NCBI RefSeq assembly: GCF_004791025.1
Contig: NZ_SRUO01000013.1
Span: 1-64,000, forward strand
Source of the DNA: Mesorhizobium sp. M4B.F.Ca.ET.203.01.1.1
Lineage (GTDB): Bacteria > Pseudomonadota > Alphaproteobacteria > Rhizobiales > Rhizobiaceae
Length of the DNA: 64,000 nucleotides
Direction of reading: 5' to 3'
Shown one piece after another: positions 16,605-26,011 of this stretch (its first letter is position 1; each line of letters starts with the position of its first letter). The translations under genes and the position numbers were made by a program. Under the pieces are notes generated by a model that saw only the letters and a program-made list of their open reading frames with translations, made no database searches and had not been told where the DNA came from.

Positions 16605-18260
16605 TCAGCAATGGCCGTATTGGCTGACGAGCTCGGGGTCGCGCACCAGGCCGTCGAGCCAGGTCGGATCGAGCTTCGGCACCGAAGAGAACAGTAGCTT
16701 GGAGTAGGGGTGGGCGGGCGCCTTCACCTTGTCTGGCGTGATCTGCTCCACCCGCTGGCCATTGTACATGACCATGATCTCGTCGCAGATGGCCTCGACG
16801 ACGGAGAGGTCGTGGCTGATGAAGATGTAGGAGAGCCCCAGCTCGCGCTGCAGCTCCTTGAGCAACTCGATCACGGCGGACGCCACCACCGTGTCGAGCG
16901 CCGAGGTGATTTCGTCGCAGATGATGAGCTTGGGGTCGGCCGCCAGCGCGCGCGCGAAATTCACGCGCTGCTTCTGGCCGCCCGAGAGCTCCGATGGATG
17001 CCGGTAGCGCAGCGCCCTCGGCAGGCGCACCATGTCGAGCAGTTCGTCGACGCGCTTCGAGCGCGCCTGCCTGTCGAGCCGGTGATAGAAGGCGAGCGGA
17101 CGGGCGATGATGTCCTCCACCGGCTTGGCCGGATTGAGTGCGGTATCGGCGTACTGGAACACGATCTGCATCTCGCGCAGCTGGTCCTGGCTGCGTTTCC
17201 TGGCGGCGCGCTGCAGGTCCTTGCCATCGAAGACGATGTCGCCGGCCGCGGCCGGATGGATGCCGGCGATGACGCGCGCCAGCGTCGATTTTCCGCAGCC
17301 GGATTCGCCGATGACGCCGAGATTGCGCCCCTTCTCGACGACCAGGCTGACGGAATCGACCGCGCGGATAAGCGGCAGTCCGTCAGCCCGCATCGCGCCA
17401 TAGCCGGCCGTCACGTCGTTTATACGCAGCAGCTGCTTCGTCCCGGCATCCGCGTCGGCTTGCCCTTGCCGCGGCTTCGGTTCGAAGGCGGCCAGCAGTT
17501 CGCGCGTATAGGGGTGCCGGGCAGCTGACAGGATTGCCGCTGTGGTGCCGGTTTCCTGCACCTCGCCGCCCTTCAGCACCACGATGCGGTCGGCGATCTG
17601 GGCGACGACCGCGAGGTCGTGGGAAACATAGACACCTGCGATACCGCCCGCCCGCATGACCGACTTGAATGCCTTCAGCACGTCGATCTGCGTCGTCACG
17701 TCGAGTGCCGTCGTCGGCTCGTCGAAGATCACCAGCTTGGGATCGCCGATGAGCGCCATGGCCGCCGACAGCCGCTGCAACTGACCGCCCGAAACCTGGT
17801 GCGGATAACGGGCGCCGATCCCTTCCGGGTCCGGCAGCGACAAGGCCCTGAACAGCTCGACGGCGCGTCGGCGGGCCTGTTCGGGCGGCATCAGCTTGTG
17901 GATGCGCGTGACCTCGATGACCTGCTCCATGATGGTGGAGGAGGGGTTGAAGGAGGCGGCTGCACTTTGCGGAACATAGGCAATGTCGGTGCCGCGCAGC
18001 CTGGCGCGCTCCTTTTCGGAAAGGGCGGCCATGTTCTTGCCGTTGACGTTGATCTCGCCGCCGGTGATCCGGCAGCCGGGCCGCGCATAACCCATCAGCG
18101 AGAGCGCCACCGTAGTCTTGCCGGAGCCGCTTTCGCCGATCAGGGCGACGATCTCGCCGTCGGCTATGTCGAGGCTGACGCCTTTGATGATCTCGACAAG
18201 CCGTCCGGCGTCGGTCGTCGCCTCGATCCTCAGGTTCCTGACCTCGACGAGATTGCTCAT
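16605..18260 (-). CDS. Oligopeptide-type ABC transporter, fused double ATP-binding protein
   Basis: A 551-residue protein made of two complete ATPase domains. Domain 1: Walker A GESGSGKTTVALS (42-54), signature VSGGQLQRLSAAMA, Walker B LVIFDEPTTALDV. Domain 2: GESGCGKSTLARV, LSGGQKQRVNFARALA, LIICDEITSALDT. It merges the DppD and DppF roles of dipeptide/nickel/opine importers. The start overlaps the upstream permease stop by 4 bases. A longer open frame reaching 19016 covers the permease in another frame and is not real. Confidence 0.92.
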   Translation of the reverse strand: MSNLVEVRNLRIEATTDAGRLVEIIKGVSLDIADGEIVALIGESGSGKTTVALSLMGYARPGCRITGGEINVNGKNMAALSEKERARLRGTDIAYVPQSAAASFNPSSTIMEQVIEVTRIHKLMPPEQARRRAVELFRALSLPDPEGIGARYPHQVSGGQLQRLSAAMALIGDPKLVIFDEPTTALDVTTQIDVLKAFKSVMRAGGIAGVYVSHDLAVVAQIADRIVVLKGGEVQETGTTAAILSAARHPYTRELLAAFEPKPRQGQADADAGTKQLLRINDVTAGYGAMRADGLPLIRAVDSVSLVVEKGRNLGVIGESGCGKSTLARVIAGIHPAAAGDIVFDGKDLQRAARKRSQDQLREMQIVFQYADTALNPAKPVEDIIARPLAFYHRLDRQARSKRVDELLDMVRLPRALRYRHPSELSGGQKQRVNFARALAADPKLIICDEITSALDTVVASAVIELLKELQRELGLSYIFISHDLSVVEAICDEIMVMYNGQRVEQITPDKVKAPAHPYSKLLFSSVPKLDPTWLDGLVRDPELVSQYGHC

Positions 18261-19108
18261 GCGTCCCGGTCCCTGATCTTCTGCGGCAGGTTGTCGATCA
18301 GCAAGTTGACGCTGATGGTGAGGCTGGCGATCGCCAGCGAAGGCACGATGACGGCGGGCGCCGCGAAGGGCAGGCCGCCGATGTTCTCGCGCACCAGCGC
18401 GCCCCAGTCGGCGAGCGGCGGCTGCAGGCCGAGCCCAAGGAAGGACAGGCCGGAGAGCAGCAGAACGATGAAGACGAAGCGCAGGCCGAAGTCGGCGAGC
18501 ACCGGGCGGATGATGTTGGGCAGGATCTCGGAGCCGATGAGATAGAGGGTGCTCTCGCCGCGGACACGCGCGACGGTCATGAAGTCCATGGTGTTGATGT
18601 TGACGGCGAGCGCGCGCGCGAAGCGGTAGGCGCCGGGGATATAGATGACGGCGAGCGTCAGGATCAGCACCGGAATCGACGAGCCGACGGCAGCGACGAC
18701 GACAAGGCCGAACAGCTTGCTGGGGATGGAGTTCATGGCGTCCAGGAAGCGGCTGAGGCAGGTGTCGAGCCAGCCGCCGGTGACGGCCGCTATCATACCC
18801 AGCACGACGCCGGAAAAGCAGGCGATGGAGACGGCCGCAAGCGATATGCCGACTGTGTAGCGCGCGCCCATCAGAACCCGAGAGAGCATGTCGCGCCCGA
18901 GATAGTCCGAGCCGAGCCACAGCCCCTGACGCATCGGGCCGAAATAGTCGTCGTCGACGATGTCGCCGATGGGATGGGGAATGATGTAAGGCGCGAAGAT
19001 CGCGATCAGTGTCCACGCCAGGATGACCAGCGAGGCCACGACGCCGACGAGGTTGTAGCTGTGGCCCAGGAAGGATCGTCGGGAGGTTGTCGTGAGCGCT
19101 ATCGTCAT
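18257..19108 (-). CDS. Oligopeptide-type ABC transporter permease (DppC type)
   Basis: A 283-residue inner-membrane permease with an N-terminal membrane helix (NLVGVVASLVILAWTLIAIF), the LGSDYLGRDMLSRVLMGAR segment characteristic of DppC/OppC proteins, and four to five further helices. It overlaps the upstream permease stop by 4 bases and the downstream ATPase start by 4 bases, so all three are translationally coupled. Confidence 0.92.
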   Translation of the reverse strand: MTIALTTTSRRSFLGHSYNLVGVVASLVILAWTLIAIFAPYIIPHPIGDIVDDDYFGPMRQGLWLGSDYLGRDMLSRVLMGARYTVGISLAAVSIACFSGVVLGMIAAVTGGWLDTCLSRFLDAMNSIPSKLFGLVVVAAVGSSIPVLILTLAVIYIPGAYRFARALAVNINTMDFMTVARVRGESTLYLIGSEILPNIIRPVLADFGLRFVFIVLLLSGLSFLGLGLQPPLADWGALVRENIGGLPFAAPAVIVPSLAIASLTISVNLLIDNLPQKIRDRDA

Positions 19109-20055
19109 CTCAGCCTCGGGTTGGACATGATGGCGACGATGTCGGCGGCCGTGATGAGGAGAAGATAGCCGAGGCAGAAGATCATCGCGCAGCTCTGGAT
19201 CAGCGGCAGGTCGCGGGTCGCGACCGCATCGACCATCAGCTTGGCGATGCCCGGATAGTTGAAGATCGTCTCGACGATGATCACGCCGCCGACCAGATAG
19301 GACAACGAAAGCGCGATCGCGTTGACGATCGGCCCGAGCGCGTTGGGAAGCGCGTGCCGCAGCACCATCCGGCTGCGCGAGGCGCCTTTGAGGAGAGCCA
19401 TCTCGACATAAGGCGTGGAGAGCGTTTCGATTACCGCGGCGCGCGTCATGCGGATCATCTGGGCGGAGATGACGAAGGTGAGCGTGATCACCGGCATTGC
19501 ATAGATGCGCACGAGATCGGTCAGCGAATGCGCCTCGTTGACCGACGACAGCGCCGGCAGCCATCTGAGATAAACGGCGAAGAGCAAGACCGCCAGCGTG
19601 GCAACCATGAACTCCGGCACGGAGATGACGCCGATCGAAAGCACAGTGACGGTGCGGTCGTAGACGGAGCCGCGCAACATCGCGGCGGTGATGCCGAGCG
19701 TCAGCGCCAGCGGCACCGAGAGCAGCGCGGTGATGCCGGCGAGCTTCATGGTGTTGACCAGGCGCCCGCCGATCAGAGCCGCAACAGGCATCTCATTGGC
19801 ATAGGAGGTGCCGAGGTCGCCGTGGAGCAGGCCGACAAGCCAGCGCAGGAAGCGCAGGATCGCCGGGTCGTTGAGATGCATGGCCTCGCGCAGGCCGGCG
19901 ACCGCCTCGGGAGTCGCCGCCTGGCCGAGCAGGATCGACGCGGTGTCGCCAGGCAGCATGCTGGTGGCGAAGAACACGGCGAACAGCACGATCAATAGCG
20001 TGATGGCCGAGATCCCTAGCCGCTTCAGCACGAGGTTGAGAACCCCAGACGTCAT
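19105..20055 (-). CDS. Oligopeptide-type ABC transporter permease (DppB type)
   Basis: A 316-residue permease with six predicted helices, the N-terminal LKRLGISAITLLIVLFAVFF helix, the LPGD...LGQ.AT segment and the EAA-type loop KGASRSRMVLRHALPNALGP. It pairs with DppC in the membrane. It follows the binding-protein gene after an 88-base gap that contains a strong stem-loop (20106-20134). The ATG is preceded by GGGAGCG. Confidence 0.92.
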   Translation of the reverse strand: MTSGVLNLVLKRLGISAITLLIVLFAVFFATSMLPGDTASILLGQAATPEAVAGLREAMHLNDPAILRFLRWLVGLLHGDLGTSYANEMPVAALIGGRLVNTMKLAGITALLSVPLALTLGITAAMLRGSVYDRTVTVLSIGVISVPEFMVATLAVLLFAVYLRWLPALSSVNEAHSLTDLVRIYAMPVITLTFVISAQMIRMTRAAVIETLSTPYVEMALLKGASRSRMVLRHALPNALGPIVNAIALSLSYLVGGVIIVETIFNYPGIAKLMVDAVATRDLPLIQSCAMIFCLGYLLLITAADIVAIMSNPRLR

Positions 20056-20105
20056 TGAAAGCGCTCCCTGCGGTGCGTTCGGCCAACCATCTTGCGCAAT
20101 GCAGC

Positions 20106-20134
20106 GCCGGGGGACCGGCTGACCGGCCCCCGGC
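20106..20134 (-). terminator. Intercistronic stem-loop after the oligopeptide-type binding-protein gene
   Basis: The arms GCCGGGGG-A-CCGG and CCGGCCCCCGGC form a 12-base-pair GC stem with one bulged A and a four-base CTGA loop, 10 bases past the binding-protein stop. No U-run follows. It probably protects the binding-protein message or partly terminates before the permease genes. The same arrangement occurs at 13908-13926. Confidence 0.65.
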
Positions 20135-20143
20135 AGTCGCCCC

Positions 20144-21754
20144 TCAGGCTTCGAGCCAGAGATATTCCGCCATTGCGTAGCCCATCATGCCACCAAGCGG
20201 GTTCGCCTCCAAACCCTTCACCTTGCTGGAGAGGGCATCGACGTTGGAGATGTAGGCCGGGATGATGGTGCCGGCCTCCTCGGAGACCATGACCTGCATC
20301 TGGTTGTAGATTTCCTTGCGCTTGGCCTGGTCGAGCGAGCCGCGCGCCTCGACAAGAAGCTTGTCGAACTTCTCGGACTTGTACTGGCTTTCGTTCCAGG
20401 GCGCGCTGGAAGCGTAGAGGAGCGAGAACAGGATGTCCGGCGTCGGGCGTGGATTGATGTTGCCGAAATGGATCGGCGCCTTGAGCCAGTAATTGTCCCA
20501 GTAGCCGTCGGATGGGACGCGCTGGACGTCCAGCTTCATGCCGATATCCGCGCCGGCGGCCTGGATGATCACCGCCATGTCGATCGACGAGGTCGCGGCG
20601 TCGGACGCGATCACCGGTATGGACTGGCCGAGCAGGCCTGACTTCTGGAAGTGGAACTTGGCCTTGTCCGGGTCGAATGCCTTCGGCTTGATGTCGGCGT
20701 TGTGGAAGATGTTCGCCGGCGAGACAGGTTGATCATTGCCGACCTCACCAAGGCCGCGCAATGCCGATTTGACGATCTGCTCGCGGTTGACGAGGTACTT
20801 CATGCCGGCCACGAAGTCGGCCTTGCTGCCCGGTTCCATGTCGAGCCGGATGTTGAGGTCCGTGTAGTTGCCCGCGGTCGTCTTCGACAGTTCGAAGCCC
20901 TGCTGGCTCTCCAGGAGCTTCATTGAGCGCGGATTGATCGATGCGGCAAAATTGATGTCGCCGGAAAGCAGGGCGTTGACGCGAGCGCTGTCGTCGGTGA
21001 TGGCGATGAATTCGAAGGAGTCGAGATAGGGCTTGCCCGACTTCCAGTAGTTCTTGTTCTTGGTGACGACCGAACGCACGCCGGGTTCGAACGTCTGCAG
21101 CACGAAAGCGCCGGTGCCGTTGCCTTTGGAGAAGTCGGTGGTGCCGTCCGCCACGATCATGAAATGGTGCAGCGCCAGGATGGTCGGGAGGTCGGCATTC
21201 GGGTCGGCGAGCGTGATTTCGACGGTCGACTTGTCGACCGCCTTGAAGCCGGTCATCTGCGCGGCGATCTTGGCAACCTTGGAGCCGACCGCTTTGTCGA
21301 GATGGCGCTTCAGCGAGTAGACGACGTCGTCGGCCGTGAGGTCCTTGCCGTCGTGGAAGGTGACGCCCTTGCGCAGCTTCACGGTCCAGGTCTTGGCGTC
21401 CTTGCTGTCGAAGCTCTCGGCCAGCTCCATCTGCGTGACGCCATCCTTGTCGAGGAAAGTCAGGCGGTTGTAGAGCGAGCAGCAGCGGACATAGTCGGTG
21501 GAGAGCGACGCCTTTGCCGGATCGAGCGTGTCGGCGGTCGAGGACGACCAGCCGGCCGCCTTGAAGCTTCCGCCGGAAACCGGCTCGGCGGCGACGGCCT
21601 GGCTGGCGCGGCCAAGCACCAGGCTGCCCACGGCGACCGCGGCGCCACCGGCCAACAGCATCTTGAGGAGTTCGCGGCGGCTCGCGCCCCGCCGGATGGC
21701 GTTCTCGACCATGGCGTCGTCTGCGCTGGTCCAGTTGGTGATCTTGTCGGTCAT
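20144..21754 (-). CDS. Oligopeptide-type ABC transporter substrate-binding protein (Tat-like signal)
   Basis: A 536-residue SBP_bac_5 protein. The N-terminal SRRELLKMLLAGG (residues about 25-37) followed by a hydrophobic stretch and AVAAEP looks like a twin-arginine export signal, so it may be exported folded. Family segments include LAESFDSKDAKTWTVKLRKG, VTFHDGKDLTADDVVYSLKR and the NYWKSGKPYLD loop. These proteins bind peptides, opines, agropine-like sugar amines or nickel complexes; the ligand here is unknown. A good ribosome site (AGGGGAATG) precedes the ATG. Confidence 0.92.
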   Translation of the reverse strand: MTDKITNWTSADDAMVENAIRRGASRRELLKMLLAGGAAVAVGSLVLGRASQAVAAEPVSGGSFKAAGWSSSTADTLDPAKASLSTDYVRCCSLYNRLTFLDKDGVTQMELAESFDSKDAKTWTVKLRKGVTFHDGKDLTADDVVYSLKRHLDKAVGSKVAKIAAQMTGFKAVDKSTVEITLADPNADLPTILALHHFMIVADGTTDFSKGNGTGAFVLQTFEPGVRSVVTKNKNYWKSGKPYLDSFEFIAITDDSARVNALLSGDINFAASINPRSMKLLESQQGFELSKTTAGNYTDLNIRLDMEPGSKADFVAGMKYLVNREQIVKSALRGLGEVGNDQPVSPANIFHNADIKPKAFDPDKAKFHFQKSGLLGQSIPVIASDAATSSIDMAVIIQAAGADIGMKLDVQRVPSDGYWDNYWLKAPIHFGNINPRPTPDILFSLLYASSAPWNESQYKSEKFDKLLVEARGSLDQAKRKEIYNQMQVMVSEEAGTIIPAYISNVDALSSKVKGLEANPLGGMMGYAMAEYLWLEA

Positions 21755-21818
21755 GTCATTCCCCTTTCTGTTTGTTTGGTCGGCATGCTCGTCTTGCTGC
21801 GGCTGTCCGGGCTTGGGT

Positions 21819-22541
21819 TCAGGTTCGTTCCTTCAGGCTTTCCCGAACGGCCGCCGCAAGGGAGGCCATCGAGGTGAAGTGGTAGTCCGGCACGGTGAAG
21901 CGCTCGGGCTCGATCGTGCCGCCATAGCCCTTCTGGGCATGCCGGCGTTCGATCCAGCAATTGGTCAGGCCAAGTGCCCGGGATACGCCGATGTCGTGAT
22001 GCTGGCTTTGCGCGACGTGCAGGATGTCGTCCTTGCTGTCGCCCCTTGAGGCGACGAAATCGAAGACCTTCTGGAAGAACGCCGGATCCGGTTTCTCCGT
22101 TCCGGTATCGTCGGCGGTGAAGGTGGCGAAGAAGGGCGATCCGAGCTGCTTCTCGAAATGGTCGAGGGCCCAGCGTCGGGCATTGGTCGTGGCAATCAGC
22201 TTGTGGGATTTCGCGAGGTCCGCCAATGCCGCCGCGCTGTCGGGGAAACCTTTCCAGACGCTGGCGGAATCGCGCAGGCGGACGCCGAATTTCTCGTCTG
22301 CCGGCAGGCCGAGCTGCGGCGCGATGACCATGTACACACGCACCAGATCGTCGGGGAACAGGCCGGCATCGGGCATGTAGCGGGCCTGCCGGTAGAGGGC
22401 CAGCGCGGCTTCGCCATCGATGGAGACGCCAGCCTCGGCGGCAATCCCGGCCAGGCTAGTCGTGATGCCGCCTTCGAAGTCGATCAGCGTGCCGACGACA
22501 TCGAAGGTCATGTACTTGAATTCGCTGAAAGCCCTGGCCAA
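21819..22541 (-). CDS. HAD-family hydrolase (haloacid dehalogenase type II), copy 1
   Basis: About 240 residues. Motif I is YMTFDVVGTLIDF (nucleophile Asp about residue 13), with IATTNARRW as motif II, and KPDPAFFQ then SQHHDIGVSRALGL as motifs III/IV. The best start is a TTG at 22541, just after GAGGAG; an ATG at 22577 would add 12 residues. Type II haloacid dehalogenase relatives in amine operons are poorly understood; they could be phosphatases or dehalogenases. It lies between the aminotransferase and the binding-protein gene and is probably co-transcribed. A paralogue is at 25327. Confidence 0.8.
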   Translation of the reverse strand: MARAFSEFKYMTFDVVGTLIDFEGGITTSLAGIAAEAGVSIDGEAALALYRQARYMPDAGLFPDDLVRVYMVIAPQLGLPADEKFGVRLRDSASVWKGFPDSAAALADLAKSHKLIATTNARRWALDHFEKQLGSPFFATFTADDTGTEKPDPAFFQKVFDFVASRGDSKDDILHVAQSQHHDIGVSRALGLTNCWIERRHAQKGYGGTIEPERFTVPDYHFTSMASLAAAVRESLKERT

Positions 22542-22781
22542 GAAACTAGCTCTCCTCTGCGCGATACCGGATTGCATGGTGCTGAACAGAACAAAATTCC
22601 GTGCTGTCCAAGGCGTTGGCCCTTTTCGAAAGCCCATAAATCCGCGCTTTCTGGCCTTGTCTTATAAGCAGTCTGGCACTTCCCCCGCGCTGGATTCGCC
22701 GAAAAGGCGTGAGGGGGCGGCACAAAATTGCGAAATCGTCTGCCCCGGCGATATTTCGAGATACGAAAAATTCGGCGCCCG

Positions 22782-24155
22782 TCATGCCAGGGCCTGACGG
22801 ACGTCGGGATCGTCCAGCGTCTGGTCGAGCGTGAGGCGCGTGCGCTCGATGATAGCGTCGACGTCGTCGTCGGTGCAGCAGAGCGGCGGCGCATAGCCGA
22901 GGACACCGTTGGCAAAGGCGCGGATGATGAGACCGTTGTCCCACGCCCGGTCGAAGACGCGCCGCGCCGGCATGGCCGACGCCGGAAGCGGTGTCTTCTT
23001 CGTCTTGTCGACCACCAGCTCGATCGCGGCCAGCATGCCGCGACCGCGCACATCACCGACGAGCGGGTGGTCGCGCAGGCTTGCCAATCCTGTCATCAGG
23101 CGGGCACCGGCCTTGATGCCGTTCTCAAGAAGGCCGTCTTCGTAGAGCTTCAGCACCTCGAGCGCGACGGCGGCGCTGACGGGATGGGCCGAATAGGTGT
23201 AGCCGTGGCCGACCGCAGCGGCGCCCGCGCCGTCGGCGATGACGTCGTAGACATGATCGGCCATGAAGACGGCGCCCATCGGGACATAGCCGGAGGTCAG
23301 CCCCTTCGCGGTCGTCATGAAATCGGGAACGATGTCCTCGTCCGTGCAAGCGAACAGGGGTCCCGTGCGCCCGAAGCCGGTGATCACCTCGTCGGCGATG
23401 AACAGGATGCCGTACTCCCGGCAGAGCTCGCGTATCGCCTTGATCCAGCCCTTCGGTGGGACGATGACGCCACCCGAGCCCTGGATCGGCTCGGCATAGA
23501 AGGCGGCAACCCGCTCCGGTCCGATCTCCTCGATCTTGGCCTTCAGCGCGGCCAGCGATGCGGCGATGATCGCGTTGCCGTCCTCGCCTACCGGATTGCG
23601 ATAAGGGTAGGGCGAGGGGATCTTGTGCTGCCATTCAAAGGGAATGCCGAAACCGGCGTGAAAGGCGGGCAGCGCGGTCAGGCCGGCGCCGACCACCGAT
23701 GAGCCGTGATAGCCGTGCTCGATGGAAATGAACTGGTCGCGTTTCGGCTCGCCCCTGGCACTCCAGTAGTAGCGGACGAAGCGGATGGTGCTGTCGACCG
23801 CGTCCGAGCCGCCGAGGGTGAAGAAGACGTGATTGAGGTCGCCCGGAGCGCGCTCGGCCAGTTCCGAGGCGAGGCGAATGGCCGGTTCCGAGCCGAGGTC
23901 GAAATAGGCGGTGGCATAGGGCAGTTCGCGCATCTGCCGGGCCGCCGCCTCGACGATGCTGTCGTGGCCGTAGCCGGCATTGACGCACCACAGCCCGGCG
24001 AAGCCATCGATCAACTGCCGGCCGGATGCTTCGGTCACGGTGGCGCCCTTGGCCGATTTCAGGACACGCACGCCGAGCGCCTCATGGCCGCGGTATGAGG
24101 AGACCGGATGGACGAGATGGGCGCGGTCGAGTTCGATCAGGGAATTGGCGAGCAT
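22782..24155 (-). CDS. PLP-dependent class III aminotransferase (omega-amine : pyruvate type)
   Basis: A 457-residue fold-type I aminotransferase. Seen: FAGLWCVNAGYGHDSIVEAA, SIEHGYHGSS, the E.IQGSGGVIVPP segment, the cofactor-binding IADEVITGFGRTG and the PLP lysine in TTAKGLTSGYVPMG. This group (SpuC/BioA/omega-aminotransferases) moves amino groups from diamines or beta/gamma-amino acids to pyruvate or 2-oxoglutarate, making a semialdehyde that GabD (27352) could oxidise. Strong ribosome site (AGGAGGACAACA) before the ATG, located just after the GNAT stop. A 240-base gap separates it from the HAD gene. Confidence 0.92.
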   Translation of the reverse strand: MLANSLIELDRAHLVHPVSSYRGHEALGVRVLKSAKGATVTEASGRQLIDGFAGLWCVNAGYGHDSIVEAAARQMRELPYATAYFDLGSEPAIRLASELAERAPGDLNHVFFTLGGSDAVDSTIRFVRYYWSARGEPKRDQFISIEHGYHGSSVVGAGLTALPAFHAGFGIPFEWQHKIPSPYPYRNPVGEDGNAIIAASLAALKAKIEEIGPERVAAFYAEPIQGSGGVIVPPKGWIKAIRELCREYGILFIADEVITGFGRTGPLFACTDEDIVPDFMTTAKGLTSGYVPMGAVFMADHVYDVIADGAGAAAVGHGYTYSAHPVSAAVALEVLKLYEDGLLENGIKAGARLMTGLASLRDHPLVGDVRGRGMLAAIELVVDKTKKTPLPASAMPARRVFDRAWDNGLIIRAFANGVLGYAPPLCCTDDDVDAIIERTRLTLDQTLDDPDVRQALA

Positions 24156-24165
24156 TGTTGTCCTC

Positions 24166-25005
24166 CTAGCCGAGCGCCTGGTTGGCGAGGGCGTAAACTT
24201 TTGGCCTGGCCTGTTCCGACCCCGGCTTGGGCGGACGGTCCATGGCCACGCCGCCGCCGACATGGACGAGGCCGATTTCGGTGAGCCAGCCATCGATACC
24301 GGTCCGGCTGTCGGTATCCACGCGCAGGAAGGCGCCGCGGCGCGGCGCGGCGAAAAAGCTGATCAGGTCTTTCGCGGCCTCGGCGCTTGCCGCGATGACC
24401 GGGCCGATCACCTCGCCGCGCCCGAAGGGACGGATCGCCGCATAGGCCTCGATGGCGCCGTTGCGGCGGATGATTGCGAAGTGACCGCGCTCGGCCAGCG
24501 CATCGATCAGGGCTTCCCGGTCGGCGCCATAAGCGTCGCGATCGAGCGCCTTGATTTCCGGCAGATCGCCAATGCTTGCGGCTTCAACGCCGTCGGGCGC
24601 GTCAAGCTCCGTCACTTTCCCCTGATGCTGCAGGATCGCACCGGAGCGCACGAAGCCGAGCTTTTCATAGAGCGGCTCGCCATCGGCCGTCGCGACGAGC
24701 CGCAGCGGACGGTCGCCGGCAAGGGCGATCGCCTGATCCATGAGTCGGCGCCCGAGCCCCTGGCCCCGCACATTCCTGTCGACGATCACCATGTTGATCA
24801 TGGCGCAATCATTGCCATAGGGCGTTACCAGGATGGTGCCGGTGACACGGCCCTGGTCGTCGAGCGCGACCGCGCCGCTCGAGAGTTGCAGCGCCATCTG
24901 CCAGTCCTGCGCGCGATGCGGCCAATTCTCCTGGCGAGAAAGCGCTACCGCACCCTCGATATGGTCCGGCCCGAAGGCCTGGAGTTCGATCTCGCCCTGC
25001 TGCAT
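24166..25005 (-). CDS. GNAT-family N-acetyltransferase, copy 1
   Basis: A 279-residue protein with an N-terminal GNAT domain: WPHRAQDW near residue 28, and the acetyl-CoA loop RNVRGQGLGRRLMDQAI. A second domain of about 130 residues carries AAIRPFGRGEVIGPVIA and ends YALANQALG. Such proteins acetylate amines. It is the first gene of the operon with the aminotransferase (10 bases away), so it may acetylate the same amine or a product. The ATG at 25005 has AAAGGA upstream. A paralogue with the same two-part layout is at 34158-35060. Confidence 0.85.
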   Translation of the reverse strand: MQQGEIELQAFGPDHIEGAVALSRQENWPHRAQDWQMALQLSSGAVALDDQGRVTGTILVTPYGNDCAMINMVIVDRNVRGQGLGRRLMDQAIALAGDRPLRLVATADGEPLYEKLGFVRSGAILQHQGKVTELDAPDGVEAASIGDLPEIKALDRDAYGADREALIDALAERGHFAIIRRNGAIEAYAAIRPFGRGEVIGPVIAASAEAAKDLISFFAAPRRGAFLRVDTDSRTGIDGWLTEIGLVHVGGGVAMDRPPKPGSEQARPKVYALANQALG

Positions 25006-25326
25006 GAGGCATCCTTTCGTCTGCTGATCAAGTCTCGGCCATCGGCGCGCCGCAGATCGTCTGAAGGTTTTGGCCTGGACAGTATCTTTCGCCGTAGCGC
25101 GAGGCATGCGCCGCATCTTGTGCTGGCGCGCCCGCCGCGCCGGACGCGCTTCACGTCTCGCGCGACGACGTAATCGCCACACCAGATGCTACAGCGTGCC
25201 AAACCGGATGGCGGATACGGAACTTTCTGCTTTCGGGACGCCGATTTCGGTCAGGTCGGCCGCCTTCTGCCGTCCTATGATGAATTCATCCGAACGCGGA
25301 TGTGCTTCCACCGGAGATCGACGGAC
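25006..25326. promoter_or_regulatory. Divergent promoter region between GNAT and HAD genes
   Basis: A 321-base divergent interval without a convincing gene. It holds a perfect 12-base palindrome, GATGAATTCATC (25279-25290), about 40 bases before the HAD start, which could be an operator. No recognisable sigma-70 boxes stand out to me. Confidence 0.35.
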
Positions 25327-25995
25327 ATGGCTTCCTTCAGGCCCAAATACATCACCTTCGACTGCTACGGCACGTTGACCAATTTCCAGATGGCGGAAGC
25401 CGCACGCGACCTCTACGGCAGCCGGCTCGACGAGCCGCGCATGCAGGAGTTCATCAAGAAATTCGCGGCGTACCGGCTGGACGAGATCCTGGGCGACTGG
25501 AAGCCCTATGCCGATGTCGTCCACAACGCGCTCGAGCGTTCCTGCAAGCGCAACGGCGTCGCCTTCAGCCCCGACGACGCGAAGATGGTCTATGAGCGCG
25601 TCCCGACCTGGGGGCCGCATGCCGACGTTCCGGCCGGCCTGGCGAAAGTCGCCAAGGAAATTCCGCTGGTCATCCTGTCCAACGCCATGAACGCGCAGAT
25701 CATGTCCAATGTCGAGAAGCTCGGCGCGCCGTTCCATGCCGTCTACACGGCCGAGCAGGCGCAGGCCTACAAGCCGCGCTTCAAGGCCTTCGAATATATG
25801 TTCGACAGGCTGGGCTGCGGTCCGGAGGACATCCTTCACTGCTCGTCGTCATTCCGCTACGACCTGATGTCGGCCCATGATCTCGGCATCAAGAACAAGG
25901 TCTGGGTCAACCGCGGCCACGAACCGGCCAACCCGTACTACGGCTATGTCGAGATATCAGACATTTCGGGTCTTCCAGGCGTGGTCGGTCTCTGA
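25327..25995 (+). CDS. HAD-family hydrolase (haloacid dehalogenase type II), copy 2
   Basis: A 222-residue HAD protein. Motif I is YITFDCYGTLTNF (nucleophile Asp12), motif II IPLVILSNAMNAQ, motif III in AYKPRFKAFEYM, and motif IV region CSSSFRYDLMSAHDLGI. It is closely related in layout to the copy at 21819. It is the first gene of a plus-strand pair with the PuuB-like oxidase 16 bases downstream. Recurring HAD + amine oxidase pairing suggests that the HAD protein processes a related intermediate or a damaged cofactor; no function is proven. GGAG lies 12 bases before the ATG. Confidence 0.85.
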   Translation: MASFRPKYITFDCYGTLTNFQMAEAARDLYGSRLDEPRMQEFIKKFAAYRLDEILGDWKPYADVVHNALERSCKRNGVAFSPDDAKMVYERVPTWGPHADVPAGLAKVAKEIPLVILSNAMNAQIMSNVEKLGAPFHAVYTAEQAQAYKPRFKAFEYMFDRLGCGPEDILHCSSSFRYDLMSAHDLGIKNKVWVNRGHEPANPYYGYVEISDISGLPGVVGL

Positions 25996-26011
25996 ACAGG
26001 GCGGATTGCCG

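Noticed and set aside
16605..19016. 803-residue open frame on the minus strand
   Set aside because: The first 250 or so codons are an out-of-frame shadow of the DppC permease; the real double ATPase starts at 18260, overlapping the permease stop by 4 bases.
22751..22772. ATTTCG...CGAAAAAT as another copy of the GntR-type operator
   Set aside because: Only part of the 12-base palindrome is matched and the spacing differs; it lies just past the aminotransferase stop, so a terminator or chance match is as likely.
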